DNA of 64,000 nucleotides. It comes from RAM1 sp041905405. Lineage in GTDB: Bacteria > Pseudomonadota > Gammaproteobacteria > Burkholderiales > Burkholderiaceae_C. Positions 24,311 through 33,681 of the stretch are shown here, one piece after another. The position numbers and the translations under genes were made by a program. The notes under the pieces were generated by a model. It was not told where the DNA came from. It made no database searches and saw only the letters and a program-made list of their open reading frames with translations. The stretch lies in contig JAYRLC010000007.1 of assembly GCA_041905405.1 (NCBI GenBank), forward strand, positions 1 through 64,000, given 5' to 3'. Numbering within the stretch: position 1 is the stretch's first letter; each line of letters starts with the position of its first letter.

Positions 24311-24715
24311 ATGCGATATCTGCTGGACACGAACATCGTGAGCTACTACCTGCGCAGGTCATCGCAGGCGCTGGAGGACCGCGTCAACCGCGCGTTGCGC
24401 CAGCAGACCTGCGCGCTCTCGGCGCTGACGCGCGCCGAGTTGCGCTACGGGCAGATGAACATGGACCCGGCTGATCGCCGGCGCGCGCTGGTCGACGGCT
24501 TTTTGCAACTGCTGCCCACGCTGGCGTGGTCGATCCATGCGGCCGATCGCTACGGTGACATCAAATCGGCGTTGCGCCGCGCAGGCCGGCCTGTGGGCGA
24601 GCTGGATACGCAGATCGCGGCGCATGCGCTGGCCGAAAACCTGGTGCTGGTCACGCACAACACGCGCCATTTCAGGGACGTCCCGGCCCTGGCGCTGGAG
24701 GACTGGCTGGGCTGA
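24311..24715 (+). CDS. vapC: VapC-type PIN-domain ribonuclease toxin
   Basis: 134 residues, standard length. The PIN acidic residues are visible: Asp6 in RYLLDTNIVSYY, Glu in LTRAELRYG (about 43), and the Asp pair region GELDTQIAAHALAENLVLVTHNTRHF near the C-terminus. VapC toxins cleave RNA, often initiator tRNA or rRNA loops, unless bound by VapB. It is co-transcribed with the antitoxin. Its stop is 7 bases from the stop of the convergent thioesterase gene. Confidence 0.9.
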   Translation: MRYLLDTNIVSYYLRRSSQALEDRVNRALRQQTCALSALTRAELRYGQMNMDPADRRRALVDGFLQLLPTLAWSIHAADRYGDIKSALRRAGRPVGELDTQIAAHALAENLVLVTHNTRHFRDVPALALEDWLG

Positions 24716-24722
24716 CGCCGCC

Positions 24723-25142
24723 TCAGGCCTGCAGCGGTTTGGGAATCGCCCGCGGCTTGCCCGCGTCGTTGATCGCCACATAGGTCAGCGATGCCTCGGT
24801 CACCTTCACGTACTGGCCCTGGGCGCGAAAGCGCTCGGCGTAGACCTCGACCTGCACGGTGATGGACGTGTTGCCGATGCGTGTGACCTCGGCAAAAAAG
24901 CTCAGGATGTCGCCCACGCGCACGGGCTGCTTGAAGATGAACTGGTTGACCGCCACCGTGGCCATGCGGCCGTCCACGTGGCGCGCGGGCACCACGGAGC
25001 CGGCCAGGTCGACCTGGGCCATGACCCAGCCGCCAAAGATGTCGCCGTTGGCGTTGCAGTCCGCCGGCATGGGGATGACCTTGAGCACCAGCTCCTTGTC
25101 GGTGGGCAATGCCACACCGGGCGCGCTTGAATTGGCAGACAT
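24723..25142 (-). CDS. Acyl-CoA thioesterase, hotdog fold (YciA-like)
   Basis: 139 residues from the ATG at 25142. Features of the YciA/BACH type: VIPMPADCNANGDIFGGWVMAQVDLAG with the catalytic Asp in the NGDIFGGWV loop, then MATVAVNQFIFKQPVRVGDILSF and the second strand pair ITVQVEVYAER. It hydrolyses acyl-CoA to acid plus CoA, usually as a hexamer in the cytosol. It diverges from the ABC exporter gene, with only about 42 bases between them. Confidence 0.9.
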   Translation of the reverse strand: MSANSSAPGVALPTDKELVLKVIPMPADCNANGDIFGGWVMAQVDLAGSVVPARHVDGRMATVAVNQFIFKQPVRVGDILSFFAEVTRIGNTSITVQVEVYAERFRAQGQYVKVTEASLTYVAINDAGKPRAIPKPLQA

Positions 25143-25184
25143 GGGCACAATCTCGGAGTCGATAAACACCCACGATTGTCCCCT

Positions 25185-27053
25185 ATGCGCCGTTCCGGCG
25201 AACTGTCCGCGCCCGCTGCCGCCGTGCCTGGCGCCACCCCATCGGCCCCGAGTGCCGCCCGATCCGACTGGGCCACGCTGCGCCGCCTGTTCCCCTATTT
25301 GTGGCAATACAAGTGGCGCGTGCTGGCGGCGCTGGCCTTCATGGTGGGCGCCAAGCTGGCCAACGTCAGCGTGCCGCTGCTGCTCAAGGACCTGGTGGAC
25401 AGCCTGTCGTTCAAGCCGGGTGACCCGGCCGCCGTGCTGGTGGTGCCCGCCGGGCTGCTGGTGGCCTATGGCCTGCTGCGCCTGAGCACGTCGCTGTTCA
25501 CCGAGCTGCGCGAACTGGTGTTTGCCAAGGCCACCCAGGGCGCGGCGCGCAGCATTGCGCTGCAGACCTTTGAGCACCTGCACGCCCTGAGCCTGCGCTT
25601 TCACCTGGAGCGCCAGACCGGCGGCATGACGCGCGACATCGAGCGCGGCGTGCGCGGCATCGAGTCGCTCATTTCCTATTCGCTTTACAGCATCGTGCCC
25701 ACGCTGATCGAGGTGGCGCTGGTGCTGACCATCCTGGCGGTGAAGTTTGACGCCTGGTTTGCCTGGATCACCATCGCCGCGCTGGCGGTGTACATCTTCT
25801 TTACCGTGACGGTGACCGAATGGCGCACCAAGTTCCGCAAGGAAGCCAATGAATTTGATTCGGCCGCCCACACCAAGGCGGTGGATTCGCTGCTGAACTA
25901 CGAAACCGTCAAGTACTTCAACAACGAGGGCTTCGAGGCCCGGCGCTACGACGAAAGCCTGGAGAAGCTGAGGAAATCACGCCTGAAAAGCCAGACCACG
26001 CTGAGCCTGCTGAACACCGGCCAGCAGCTCATCATTGCCGTCGGGTTGGTGGCCATCCTGTGGCGGGCCACGCAGGGCGTGGTGGCGGGGCGCATGACGC
26101 TGGGCGATCTGGTCATGATCAACGCCTTCATGATCCAGCTGTACATCCCGCTGAACTTCCTGGGCGTGCTGTACCGCGAGATCAAGCAGAGCCTGGTGGA
26201 CCTGGACAAGATGTTCACGCTCATGGAAAAGGAGCGCGAGGTGGCCGACGCGCCGGGCGCACTCCCTCTCCCTCTGGGAGAGGGCGGGGGTGAGGGCGCC
26301 GCCTGTACCGTCCGCTTCGAGCACGTGAACTTCGCCTACGAGCCCGCGCGCCAGATCCTGCATGACGTGAGCTTTGAAATCCCCGCGGGCAAGACAGTGG
26401 CGGTGGTGGGCCCGTCGGGCTCGGGCAAGTCCACGCTGGCCCGGCTGATGTACCGCTTTTATGACGTGCAGGACGGCGCCATCACCATCGCCGGCCAGGA
26501 CATCCGCAGCGTGACGCAGGCCAGCGTGCGCCAGGCCATCGGCATCGTGCCGCAGGACACCGTGCTGTTCAACGACACGGTCGAATACAACATTGCCTAC
26601 GGCCGCCCCGGCGCCACGCGCGCCGAGGTCGAGGACGCCGCGCGCGCCGCGCGCATCCACGGCTTCATCGAGTCCACGCCGCGCGGCTACCAGACCATGG
26701 TGGGCGAGCGGGGGCTCAAGCTGTCGGGCGGCGAAAAGCAGCGCGTGGCCATCGCCCGCACGCTGCTGAAGAACCCGCCCATCATCATTTTTGACGAAGC
26801 CACCTCGGCGCTGGACAGCGCCAACGAGCGTGCGATCCAGGGCGAGCTGCAGGCCACGGCCAGCGGGCGCACCACGCTGGTCATCGCCCACCGCCTGTCC
26901 ACCGTGGTGGACGCGCACGAGATCCTGGTCATGGACGCGGGCCGCATCATCGAGCGCGGCACGCATGCGCAACTGCTGGCGCGTGGCGGGCGCTATGCCG
27001 ACATGTGGGCGCTGCAGCAACAGGCCGCTGAACCGGGCTTACCCGCAGGCTGA
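25185..27053 (+). CDS. Atm1-type ABC exporter (fused permease-ATPase)
   Basis: 622 residues from the ATG at 25185; an in-frame TTG at 25176 is possible. It has a long Ala/Pro-rich N-terminus, six membrane helices, the Atm1-like loop NYETVKYFNNEGFEARRYDESL, then Walker A GPSGSGKST, IGIVPQDTVLFNDTVEYNIAYG, signature LSGGEKQRVAIARTLL, Walker B IIIFDEATSALD and the switch His AHRLSTV. The Atm1 family exports glutathione-linked or heavy-metal/Fe-S-related compounds. Between helix six and the ATPase domain, LPLPLGEGGGEG is encoded by a REP-like palindrome (26261-26298) that keeps the frame open. Confidence 0.9.
   Translation: MRRSGELSAPAAAVPGATPSAPSAARSDWATLRRLFPYLWQYKWRVLAALAFMVGAKLANVSVPLLLKDLVDSLSFKPGDPAAVLVVPAGLLVAYGLLRLSTSLFTELRELVFAKATQGAARSIALQTFEHLHALSLRFHLERQTGGMTRDIERGVRGIESLISYSLYSIVPTLIEVALVLTILAVKFDAWFAWITIAALAVYIFFTVTVTEWRTKFRKEANEFDSAAHTKAVDSLLNYETVKYFNNEGFEARRYDESLEKLRKSRLKSQTTLSLLNTGQQLIIAVGLVAILWRATQGVVAGRMTLGDLVMINAFMIQLYIPLNFLGVLYREIKQSLVDLDKMFTLMEKEREVADAPGALPLPLGEGGGEGAACTVRFEHVNFAYEPARQILHDVSFEIPAGKTVAVVGPSGSGKSTLARLMYRFYDVQDGAITIAGQDIRSVTQASVRQAIGIVPQDTVLFNDTVEYNIAYGRPGATRAEVEDAARAARIHGFIESTPRGYQTMVGERGLKLSGGEKQRVAIARTLLKNPPIIIFDEATSALDSANERAIQGELQATASGRTTLVIAHRLSTVVDAHEILVMDAGRIIERGTHAQLLARGGRYADMWALQQQAAEPGLPAG
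26261..26298 (+). repeat. REP-like palindrome inside the exporter gene
   Basis: CCCTCTCCCTCTGGGAGAGG followed by GCGGGGGTGAGGGCG. It forms a stem between CCCTCTCCC and GGGAGAGGG and is the form of a repeat common between genes in several proteobacterial lineages. Here it is translated as LPLPLGEGGGEG within the linker before the ATPase domain; its length preserves the frame. The linker tolerates it, as flexible linkers usually do. Confidence 0.7.
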
Positions 27054-27084
27054 AGCGGGCGAGGCCGTGGGATGATCCGCCACC

Positions 27085-28017
27085 ATGGAAACCAAGTGGC
27101 TTGAAGACTTTGTCAGTTTGGCGGAAACCCGCAGTTTCAGCCGGTCCGCCCAGTTGCGCCACGTCACGCAACCCGCCTTTTCACGCCGTATCCAGGCCCT
27201 GGAAGCCTGGGCCGGCACTGACCTGGTGGACCGCAGCTCCTACCCCACGCGCCTCACGCCCGCCGGTGAAACGCTGTACGCGCAGTCGCTTGAGATGCTG
27301 CAGGCGCTGCAAAGCACGCGCGCCATGCTGCGGGGCCATTCGGCGGCAGGGCAGGACGTGATCGAGTTCGCCGTGCCGCACACGCTGGCGTTCACCTTCT
27401 TTCCGGCCTGGGTGTCCAGCCTGCGCGAGAAGTTCGGCCCCATCAAAAGCCGGCTCATCGCGCTGAACGTGCACGATGCCGCGATGCGGCTGGTGGAAGG
27501 CGGCTGCGACCTGCTCATCGCCTACCACCACGCGTCGCAACCCCTGCAGCTGGATGCGGACCGCTATGAAATGGTGACGCTGGGTGAAGAGGTGCTGTCA
27601 CCCTACGTCAAGCCGGGCCCGGACGGCGAGCCGATGTACCGGCTGCCGGGGCGCGCGGGCCAGCCGCTGCCCTACCTGGGCTACGCGCCGGGCGCCTATC
27701 TGGGGCGCGTCACCGACCTGATCCTCAAGCAGTCCCCCACGGCCATTCACCTGGACCGCGTCTATGAAACCGACATGGCCGAGGGGCTGAAGGTCATGGC
27801 GCTTGAGGGCCACGGCGTGGCGTTCCTGCCTTACAGCGCCGTCAAGAAAGAGCTGCGCGCGCGCCGCCTCGTCAGCGCCGTACCAGCCGGGCTGGAAGGG
27901 CTGGACATGACGATGCAGGTGCGCGCCTACCGCGAAAAGCCTTTGGGCAAAGAGGCGCCCAAAGGGACAGCGCAGTCGCTGTGGACCTACCTGGCCAGCC
28001 ACAATGCACCAAAATAA
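27085..28017 (+). CDS. LysR-family transcriptional regulator (HypT-like)
   Basis: 310 residues. The winged helix-turn-helix lies at the N-terminus: FVSLAETRSFSRSAQLRHV followed by TQPAFSRRIQALEAWAGTDL. The remainder is the type 2 periplasmic-binding-like effector domain. The variant spacing and the VDRSSYPTRLTPAGETLY segment resemble regulators of the HypT/QseA-like branch. LysR regulators often control the adjacent gene; the next gene downstream, in the same direction, is an amino acid binding protein. A small hairpin without a T-tract follows the stop. Effector and targets are unknown. Confidence 0.88.
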   Translation: METKWLEDFVSLAETRSFSRSAQLRHVTQPAFSRRIQALEAWAGTDLVDRSSYPTRLTPAGETLYAQSLEMLQALQSTRAMLRGHSAAGQDVIEFAVPHTLAFTFFPAWVSSLREKFGPIKSRLIALNVHDAAMRLVEGGCDLLIAYHHASQPLQLDADRYEMVTLGEEVLSPYVKPGPDGEPMYRLPGRAGQPLPYLGYAPGAYLGRVTDLILKQSPTAIHLDRVYETDMAEGLKVMALEGHGVAFLPYSAVKKELRARRLVSAVPAGLEGLDMTMQVRAYREKPLGKEAPKGTAQSLWTYLASHNAPK

Positions 28018-28217
28018 GGCGCGCTTCAGGACGCGCTTTGGGCCTTATAAATTTCTTGCATAGTTCGGCGCGCAAAAGGCATTGGCCTTTCACAGGGGCG
28101 ACATCTACAGTTCGCGCCATTCCAAAACGACCGTAACAGGATGTGTAACGGTCGGACGCCCACCTCTCAAACCCGGCACAAAGGCTGCTTAGCCTTGCCA
28201 AGCTGTACAGGACGGAA

Positions 28218-29114
28218 ATGGACGCACAACGTTGGGGAATTGCCATGGCGCTGGCCATGGCCTGCTGCACGGGCGCCGTCCAGGCGCAACAGGGCGTGCT
28301 GGAACGCGTGAAGGGCGGCGGCAAGATCGTCATCGCGCACCGCGAGTCGTCCGTGCCTTTCTCGTACGTGGACCCTGCCAGCGGCAAGCCGGTGGGTTAT
28401 GCGCTGGACCTGTGCCTGAAGATCGCCGACGCCGTCGGCAAGAAGCTGGGCATGAAGAGCGTGCCGGTCGAGTTCCTGCAGGTGACCCCGGCCAACCGCA
28501 TCGCCATGGTGGAGCAGGGCAAGGCCGACATGGAATGCGGCTCCACCACCAACAATGCCGAGCGCCGCCAGAAAGTGGCGTTCACCATCCCGCACTTCAT
28601 CACGGGCGCGCGCCTGCTGGTCAAGGCCGACAGCCCCGTGGAGCGCATCGAGGACCTCATGGGCAAGAAGCTGGTGTCCACCAAGGGCACCACGCCGCTG
28701 AAAGCCGCGGACCAGGCCAATCGCGAACGCCTCATGGGCATCACGATCCTGGAAGCACCGGACCACGCGCGCGCGGTGGAAATGGTGGAAAAGGGCGAGG
28801 CTGACGCCTTCGTCATGGACGACGTGCTGCTGTTCGGGCTGGCGGCCAACCGGCCCAACCCGGCCGCGCTCAAGGTGGTGGGCAAGTTCCTCACGACCGA
28901 GCCGCTGGCGATCATGCTGCCCAGGTCTGATCCCGAATTCAAAAAGGTGGCCGACGACGAGATGCGCCGCCTGATCACCACCGGCCAGATCGCGCCGATC
29001 TACGACAAATGGTTTGCCAAGCCCATCCCGCCAAAGAACACGCCCCTGAACCTGCCCGTGAGCTACCTGCTGCGGGACTTCTGGAAATACCCGACAGACC
29101 AGGTGCCGTTTTAA
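28218..29114 (+). CDS. Glutamate/aspartate-type ABC transporter substrate-binding protein (first)
   Basis: 298 residues with a signal peptide (ALAMACCTGAVQAQ). A type 2 periplasmic binding fold of the GltI class: VIAHRESSVPFSYVDPASGKPVGYALDL, MECGSTTNNAERRQKVAFT and LMGKKLVSTKGTTPLKAA, ending IPPKNTPLNLPVS. These motifs match the paralogue 100 bases downstream, so the two arose by duplication and may feed the same permease with different amino acids. A 200-base leader separates it from the LysR gene. Confidence 0.88.
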   Translation: MDAQRWGIAMALAMACCTGAVQAQQGVLERVKGGGKIVIAHRESSVPFSYVDPASGKPVGYALDLCLKIADAVGKKLGMKSVPVEFLQVTPANRIAMVEQGKADMECGSTTNNAERRQKVAFTIPHFITGARLLVKADSPVERIEDLMGKKLVSTKGTTPLKAADQANRERLMGITILEAPDHARAVEMVEKGEADAFVMDDVLLFGLAANRPNPAALKVVGKFLTTEPLAIMLPRSDPEFKKVADDEMRRLITTGQIAPIYDKWFAKPIPPKNTPLNLPVSYLLRDFWKYPTDQVPF

Positions 29115-29220
29115 CGCTCTAATGCTTGTCCCAAGCAGGGCTTCAGGGTAATCCCGCAAGCCCGAATCCCTAGAATTTCGTTGTCAGTTTCACCCCAACG
29201 CTTCACCACAGGAGATTTGT

Positions 29221-30120
29221 ATGAAGAAGCATCTGCTGGCCATCGCCGTCGCCACCCTGGCTTGCGGCACCGTCATGGCCCAGGCCAACGACACCATTGC
29301 CAAGGCCAAGTCCACCGGCGTCGTCACCATGGGCGTGCGCGAGTCCTCGGGCGCCCTGTCCTACACCCTGGGTGACGGCAAGTTCGCCGGCTTCCACGTC
29401 GAAGTCTGCCAGCGCATCCTGGCCGAAGTCGAAAAGCAGGCTGGCCGCAAGCTGGACGTCAAGTACGTGCCCGTCACGTCGCAAAACCGCATTCCGCTGG
29501 TGCAAAACGGCACCGTGGACATCGAGTGCGGCTCCACCACCAACAACGCCACCCGCCAGAAGGACGTCGCCTTCCTGAACACGACCTACGTGGAAGAAGT
29601 GCGCATGGCCGTCAAGGCCAACGGCGGCATCACCAGCATCGCCCAGCTGAACGGCAAGAACGTGGCCACCACCACCGGCACCACGTCCGTGCAGCACCTG
29701 CGCAAGCACGAGCGCGGCGCCGGCGTTGACTTCAAGGAAGTCTTCGGCAAGGACCACGCCGACAGCTTCCTGCTGCTGGAAACCGGCCGTGCCGACGCGT
29801 TCGTGATGGACGGCTCCATCCTGGCCGGCAACATCGCCAACGCCAAGAACCCCGCCGACTTCGCCATCCGCGGTGAAGTGCTGTCGGTGGAGCCCATCGC
29901 CATCATGATCCGCAAGGACGATGCCTCGCTGAAGAAGGTGGGCAACGACGTGATCGCCGGCCTGATCAAGAGCGGTGACATGGCCAAGCTGTGGGACAAG
30001 TGGTTCATGTCCCCGATCCCCCCGAAGAACACCAAGGTGGGTCTGGCCCTGTCCGACAGCACCAAGGCCGCATGGGCGTCGCCGAACGACAAGCCCATGG
30101 AAGACTACGCCAAGAAGTAA
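29221..30120 (+). CDS. gltI: Glutamate/aspartate ABC transporter substrate-binding protein (second)
   Basis: 299 residues, Shine-Dalgarno CAGGAG before the ATG. Signal peptide MKKHLLAIAVATLACGTVMAQA; binding-fold motifs GVRESSGALSYTLGDGKFAGFHVEVCQRI, IECGSTTNNATRQKDVAF and VATTTGTTSVQHLRKHE, ending PIPPKNTKVGLAL. In E. coli GltI captures glutamate and aspartate for GltJKL. It precedes gltJKL but is separated from them by a hairpin (30141-30164), expected to let the binding protein be made in excess over the membrane parts. Confidence 0.92.
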   Translation: MKKHLLAIAVATLACGTVMAQANDTIAKAKSTGVVTMGVRESSGALSYTLGDGKFAGFHVEVCQRILAEVEKQAGRKLDVKYVPVTSQNRIPLVQNGTVDIECGSTTNNATRQKDVAFLNTTYVEEVRMAVKANGGITSIAQLNGKNVATTTGTTSVQHLRKHERGAGVDFKEVFGKDHADSFLLLETGRADAFVMDGSILAGNIANAKNPADFAIRGEVLSVEPIAIMIRKDDASLKKVGNDVIAGLIKSGDMAKLWDKWFMSPIPPKNTKVGLALSDSTKAAWASPNDKPMEDYAKK

Positions 30121-30140
30121 TTCCGGCGTGCTGTAGCCTG

Positions 30141-30164
30141 GACCCCTGCCCCCTGGCAGGGGTC
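30141..30164 (+). terminator. Intra-operon hairpin (partial terminator/attenuator) between gltI and gltJ
   Basis: GACCCCTGCC (30141-30150) pairs exactly with GGCAGGGGTC (30155-30164) around a CCCT loop, followed by TTGCGTTTG rather than a clean T-run. It lies 20 bases after the gltI stop and 55 before the gltJ start. Such hairpins in binding-protein operons partly stop transcription and stabilise the 3' end of the upstream message. Confidence 0.7.
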
Positions 30165-30219
30165 TTGCGTTTGTGGCGTCATCACAGCAAGATCGAACAC
30201 AACAACGAGGAGTACGCGC

Positions 30220-30975
30220 ATGGCTTGGGACTGGCAGGTCTTCTGCAAGGAGACCACCACCGGAGACATCGTGCCCGCCTGCTTTGGCAGGGGCGGCGAT
30301 GAAACCTACCTGAACTGGATTCTTTCGGCCTGGGGCTGGACGCTGACCGTCGCCCTGAGTGCGCTGGTTGTAGCGCTGGCAGCGGGGCTGGTGGTGGGCA
30401 CGCTGCGCACGCTGCCGGGCAGCCCCTGGCTGGTGCGGCTGGCCAATGCCTGGGTCGAACTGTTCCGCAACGTCCCGCTGCTGGTGCAGATCTTCCTGTG
30501 GTACTTCGTCTTGCCGGGCATCTTCCCGGCGCTCAAGAACACGCCCTCGGTCGTGCTGGTGGTGCTGGCGCTGGGGCTGTTCACGTCGGCGCGCGTGGCC
30601 GAGCAGGTCCGCGCGGGCATTCAGGCCCTGCCGCGCGGGCAGCGCTACGCGGGCATGGCGCTGGGTTTTTCCACGGCGCAGACCTATCGCTACGTGCTGC
30701 TGCCCATGGCGCTGCGCATCGTGATCCCGCCCATGACCAGCGAATCGATGAACATCGTGAAGAACTCTTCGGTCGCGTTCGCGGTGTCGATTGCCGAGCT
30801 GACCTTTTTTGCACGCCAGTCGGGCGAAGAGACCTCGGCGCCGGTGCAGATGTACCTGGCCGCCACGGTGCTCTACGCCATCTCGGCATTTGCCATCAAC
30901 CGCGTGATGTCCTTCATCGAAAAGAAATCCCGCGTTCCGGGTTTTGTCGCCTCTGGCGGCATGGGGGGGCACTGA
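30220..30975 (+). CDS. gltJ: Amino acid ABC transporter permease GltJ
   Basis: 251 residues. Four to five membrane helices, with the amino acid permease family signature GGDETYLNWILSAWGWTLTVALSAL near the N-terminus and the ATPase-contact EAA loop ARVAEQVRAGIQALPRGQRYAGMALGFS. LVRLANAWVELFRNVPLLVQIFLWYF is a typical histidine/glutamate-permease segment. It pairs with GltK as the heterodimeric channel. Its stop is followed one base later by the gltK start. Confidence 0.93.
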   Translation: MAWDWQVFCKETTTGDIVPACFGRGGDETYLNWILSAWGWTLTVALSALVVALAAGLVVGTLRTLPGSPWLVRLANAWVELFRNVPLLVQIFLWYFVLPGIFPALKNTPSVVLVVLALGLFTSARVAEQVRAGIQALPRGQRYAGMALGFSTAQTYRYVLLPMALRIVIPPMTSESMNIVKNSSVAFAVSIAELTFFARQSGEETSAPVQMYLAATVLYAISAFAINRVMSFIEKKSRVPGFVASGGMGGH

Positions 30976-30976
30976 C

Positions 30977-31648
30977 ATGTTGGGCAACCTCGACCTATCC
31001 TTCTTCAGCTGGGAGCTGATCGGCCCGTTCGTGGTCAAGGGCTTCTACTTCTCCATCTGGCTGACCGTGGTCGCCACGCTGGGCGGCATCGCCTTCGGCA
31101 CCGTGCTGGCGCTCATGCGACTGTCGGGCAAGAAGGCGCTTGAAATTCCCGCCGCTACTTACGTGAACACCATGCGGTCCATTCCGCTGGTGATGGTGCT
31201 GTTGTGGTTCTTCCTGCTGATTCCGTTCGCCATCGGGCGGCCGATCGGCGCGGAGATGTCCGCTATCATCACTTTCATCGCGTTCGAGGCCGCCTACTTC
31301 TCGGAGATCGTGCGCGCCGGCATCCAGTCCATCCCGCGCGGCCAGGTCAATGCCGGCTACGCGCTGGGCATGAACTACGGCCAGAACATGCGCCTGGTGA
31401 TCCTGCCGCAGGCGTTCCGCAATATGCTGCCGGTGTTCCTCACGCAGACCATCATCCTGTTCCAGGACACGTCACTCGTGTATGCCATCGGCGCCTACGA
31501 CATGCTCAAGGGCTTCGAGACGGCGGGCAAGAACCTGGGCCGCCCGGTCGAGGCGTACCTGCTGGCCGCCATCGTGTACTTCATTCTCTGCTTCGGCCTG
31601 TCCTGGATCGTCAAGCGCATCCAGCTCAAGGTCCAGATCATCCGCTGA
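30977..31648 (+). CDS. gltK: Amino acid ABC transporter permease GltK
   Basis: 223 residues, beginning MLGNLDLSFFSWELIGPFVVKG right after gltJ. It shows the polar amino acid permease layout: membrane helix LTVVATLGGIAFGTVLALM, then MRSIPLVMVLLWFFLLIPF, and the EAA loop SEIVRAGIQSIPRGQVNAGYALG. It pairs with GltJ. The next gene (gltL) starts 10 bases downstream. Confidence 0.93.
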   Translation: MLGNLDLSFFSWELIGPFVVKGFYFSIWLTVVATLGGIAFGTVLALMRLSGKKALEIPAATYVNTMRSIPLVMVLLWFFLLIPFAIGRPIGAEMSAIITFIAFEAAYFSEIVRAGIQSIPRGQVNAGYALGMNYGQNMRLVILPQAFRNMLPVFLTQTIILFQDTSLVYAIGAYDMLKGFETAGKNLGRPVEAYLLAAIVYFILCFGLSWIVKRIQLKVQIIR

Positions 31649-31657
31649 AAGAAAACC

Positions 31658-32395
<738 letters not shown>

Positions 32396-32405
32396 TTTTT
32401 GGGAG

Positions 32406-32566
32406 CGGACTTCCGTACGCAGAGGGCGCAGAGGTTTCGCAGAGGACGCAGAAGAATCCAGAAAGAAATTCAGGAAAAGAATTCAAGAAGTATTCACTTC
32501 CTTTTTAAGAAGGCAGAACTCTTCGGGTTCTGCCTTTTTTGTTTTCTTTTCTGCGTACGGAGGTTC
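32406..32566. repeat. Decayed palindromic repeat element (relative of 55227-55360)
   Basis: The left arm, CGGACTTCCGTACGCAGAGG then GCGCAGAGG and CGCAGAGGACGCAGA, and the right end, TTCTGCGTACGGAGGTTC (about 32549-32566), match the outer arms of the perfect palindrome between hslV and hslU. The inner part has been replaced by other sequence, including the gltL terminator. It fills the gap between gltL and pyrC. Confidence 0.75.
32510..32540 (+). terminator. Rho-independent terminator after gltL
   Basis: AAGGCAGAAC (32510-32519) pairs with GTTCTGCCTT (32527-32536) around TCTTCGG, followed by further T to 32540. A ten-base-pair stem plus a T-tract is a strong terminator. It separates the transporter operon from pyrC. 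Confidence 0.9.
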
Positions 32567-32584
32567 AAAAAAGCCCATGGGAAA

Positions 32585-33628
32585 ATGCAAAACATGACCA
32601 ACGAGATCACCATCACCCGCCCCGACGACTGGCACCTGCATGTGCGCGACGGCGAGCCCATGAAGACCGTCGTGCCGCACAGCGCCGCGCAGTTCGGCCG
32701 CGCGATCATCATGCCCAACCTGCGGCCGCCGGTCACCACCGCGGCGCAGGCCGTGGCCTACCGCGACCGCATCCGGGCCGTGCTGCCGGCGGGAAGCGGC
32801 TTCGAGCCGCTCATGACGCTGTACCTCACCGACAACCTGCCGCCCGACGAGATCGCGCGCGCCAAAGAGGCCGGTGTCGTAGCGCTCAAGCTCTACCCGG
32901 CCGGCGCCACGACCAACAGCGATGCCGGCGTGACCGACATCCGCAAAACGTACAAGACGCTGGAAGCCATGCAGAAGCACGGCCTGGTGCTGCTGGTGCA
33001 CGGCGAGGTGACGGACCCGTCGGTGGACCTGTTCGATCGCGAGGCCGTGTTCATCGACCGCCAGATGATCCCGCTGCGCCGCGACTTCCCCGAACTGAAG
33101 ATCGTGATGGAGCACCTGACCACGAAGGAGGGCGCGCACTACGTGCGCGATGCCGGCCGCTTCACCGGCGCCACCCTTACCGCGCACCACCTGCTGTACA
33201 ACCGCAACGCGATCTTCACGGGTGGCATCCGCCCGCACTACTACTGCCTGCCGGTCCTCAAACGCGAAACGCACCGCGTCGCGCTGGTAGAGGCCGCCAC
33301 CAGCGGCAGCAACCGCTTCTTCCTGGGCACCGACAGCGCGCCGCATCCGGCGCACCTGAAGGAGCATGCGCTGGGCTGTGCGGGCTGCTACACGGCGCAT
33401 GCGGCCATCGAGCTGTATGCCGAGGCATTCGACGCCGCCGGCGCGCTGGACAAGCTGGAAGGCTTTGCGAGCTTTCATGGTGCAGACTTCTACGGTCTGC
33501 TGCGCAACAGCGGCACCATCACGCTGCGCCGCGAAAGCTGGACCGTGCCCGAATCGTTCCCCTATGGCGAGGCCGAGCTCAAGCCGCTGCGGGGCGGCGA
33601 AACGATGGCCTGGAAGCTGCAGGCCTGA
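32585..33628 (+). CDS. pyrC: Dihydroorotase (class II, PyrC)
   Basis: 347 residues from the ATG at 32585 (a second in-frame ATG at 32594 is equally plausible). Metal ligands are visible in DDWHLHVRDG (His-x-His). The carboxylated Lys lies in VVALKLYPAGATTNS, with further ligands in LLVHGEV and MEHLTT. The substrate-binding TAHHLLYNRNAIFTGGIRPHYYCLPVLK and the catalytic Asp FFLGTDSAPH are present. It converts carbamoyl aspartate to dihydroorotate, the third step of pyrimidine synthesis, in the cytosol. Its promoter must lie within or beside the repeat element. Confidence 0.96.
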   Translation: MQNMTNEITITRPDDWHLHVRDGEPMKTVVPHSAAQFGRAIIMPNLRPPVTTAAQAVAYRDRIRAVLPAGSGFEPLMTLYLTDNLPPDEIARAKEAGVVALKLYPAGATTNSDAGVTDIRKTYKTLEAMQKHGLVLLVHGEVTDPSVDLFDREAVFIDRQMIPLRRDFPELKIVMEHLTTKEGAHYVRDAGRFTGATLTAHHLLYNRNAIFTGGIRPHYYCLPVLKRETHRVALVEAATSGSNRFFLGTDSAPHPAHLKEHALGCAGCYTAHAAIELYAEAFDAAGALDKLEGFASFHGADFYGLLRNSGTITLRRESWTVPESFPYGEAELKPLRGGETMAWKLQA

Positions 33629-33681
33629 CGCTGCGCCGCTTCAGGCAGATTGCATCGCGCAGCTCACATCACGGAGGTCAC

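Noticed and set aside
28018..28048. Terminator after the LysR gene
   Set aside because: A hairpin can be drawn (AAGGCGCGC with GCGC and GCCTT), but it has an asymmetric bulge and no T-tract.
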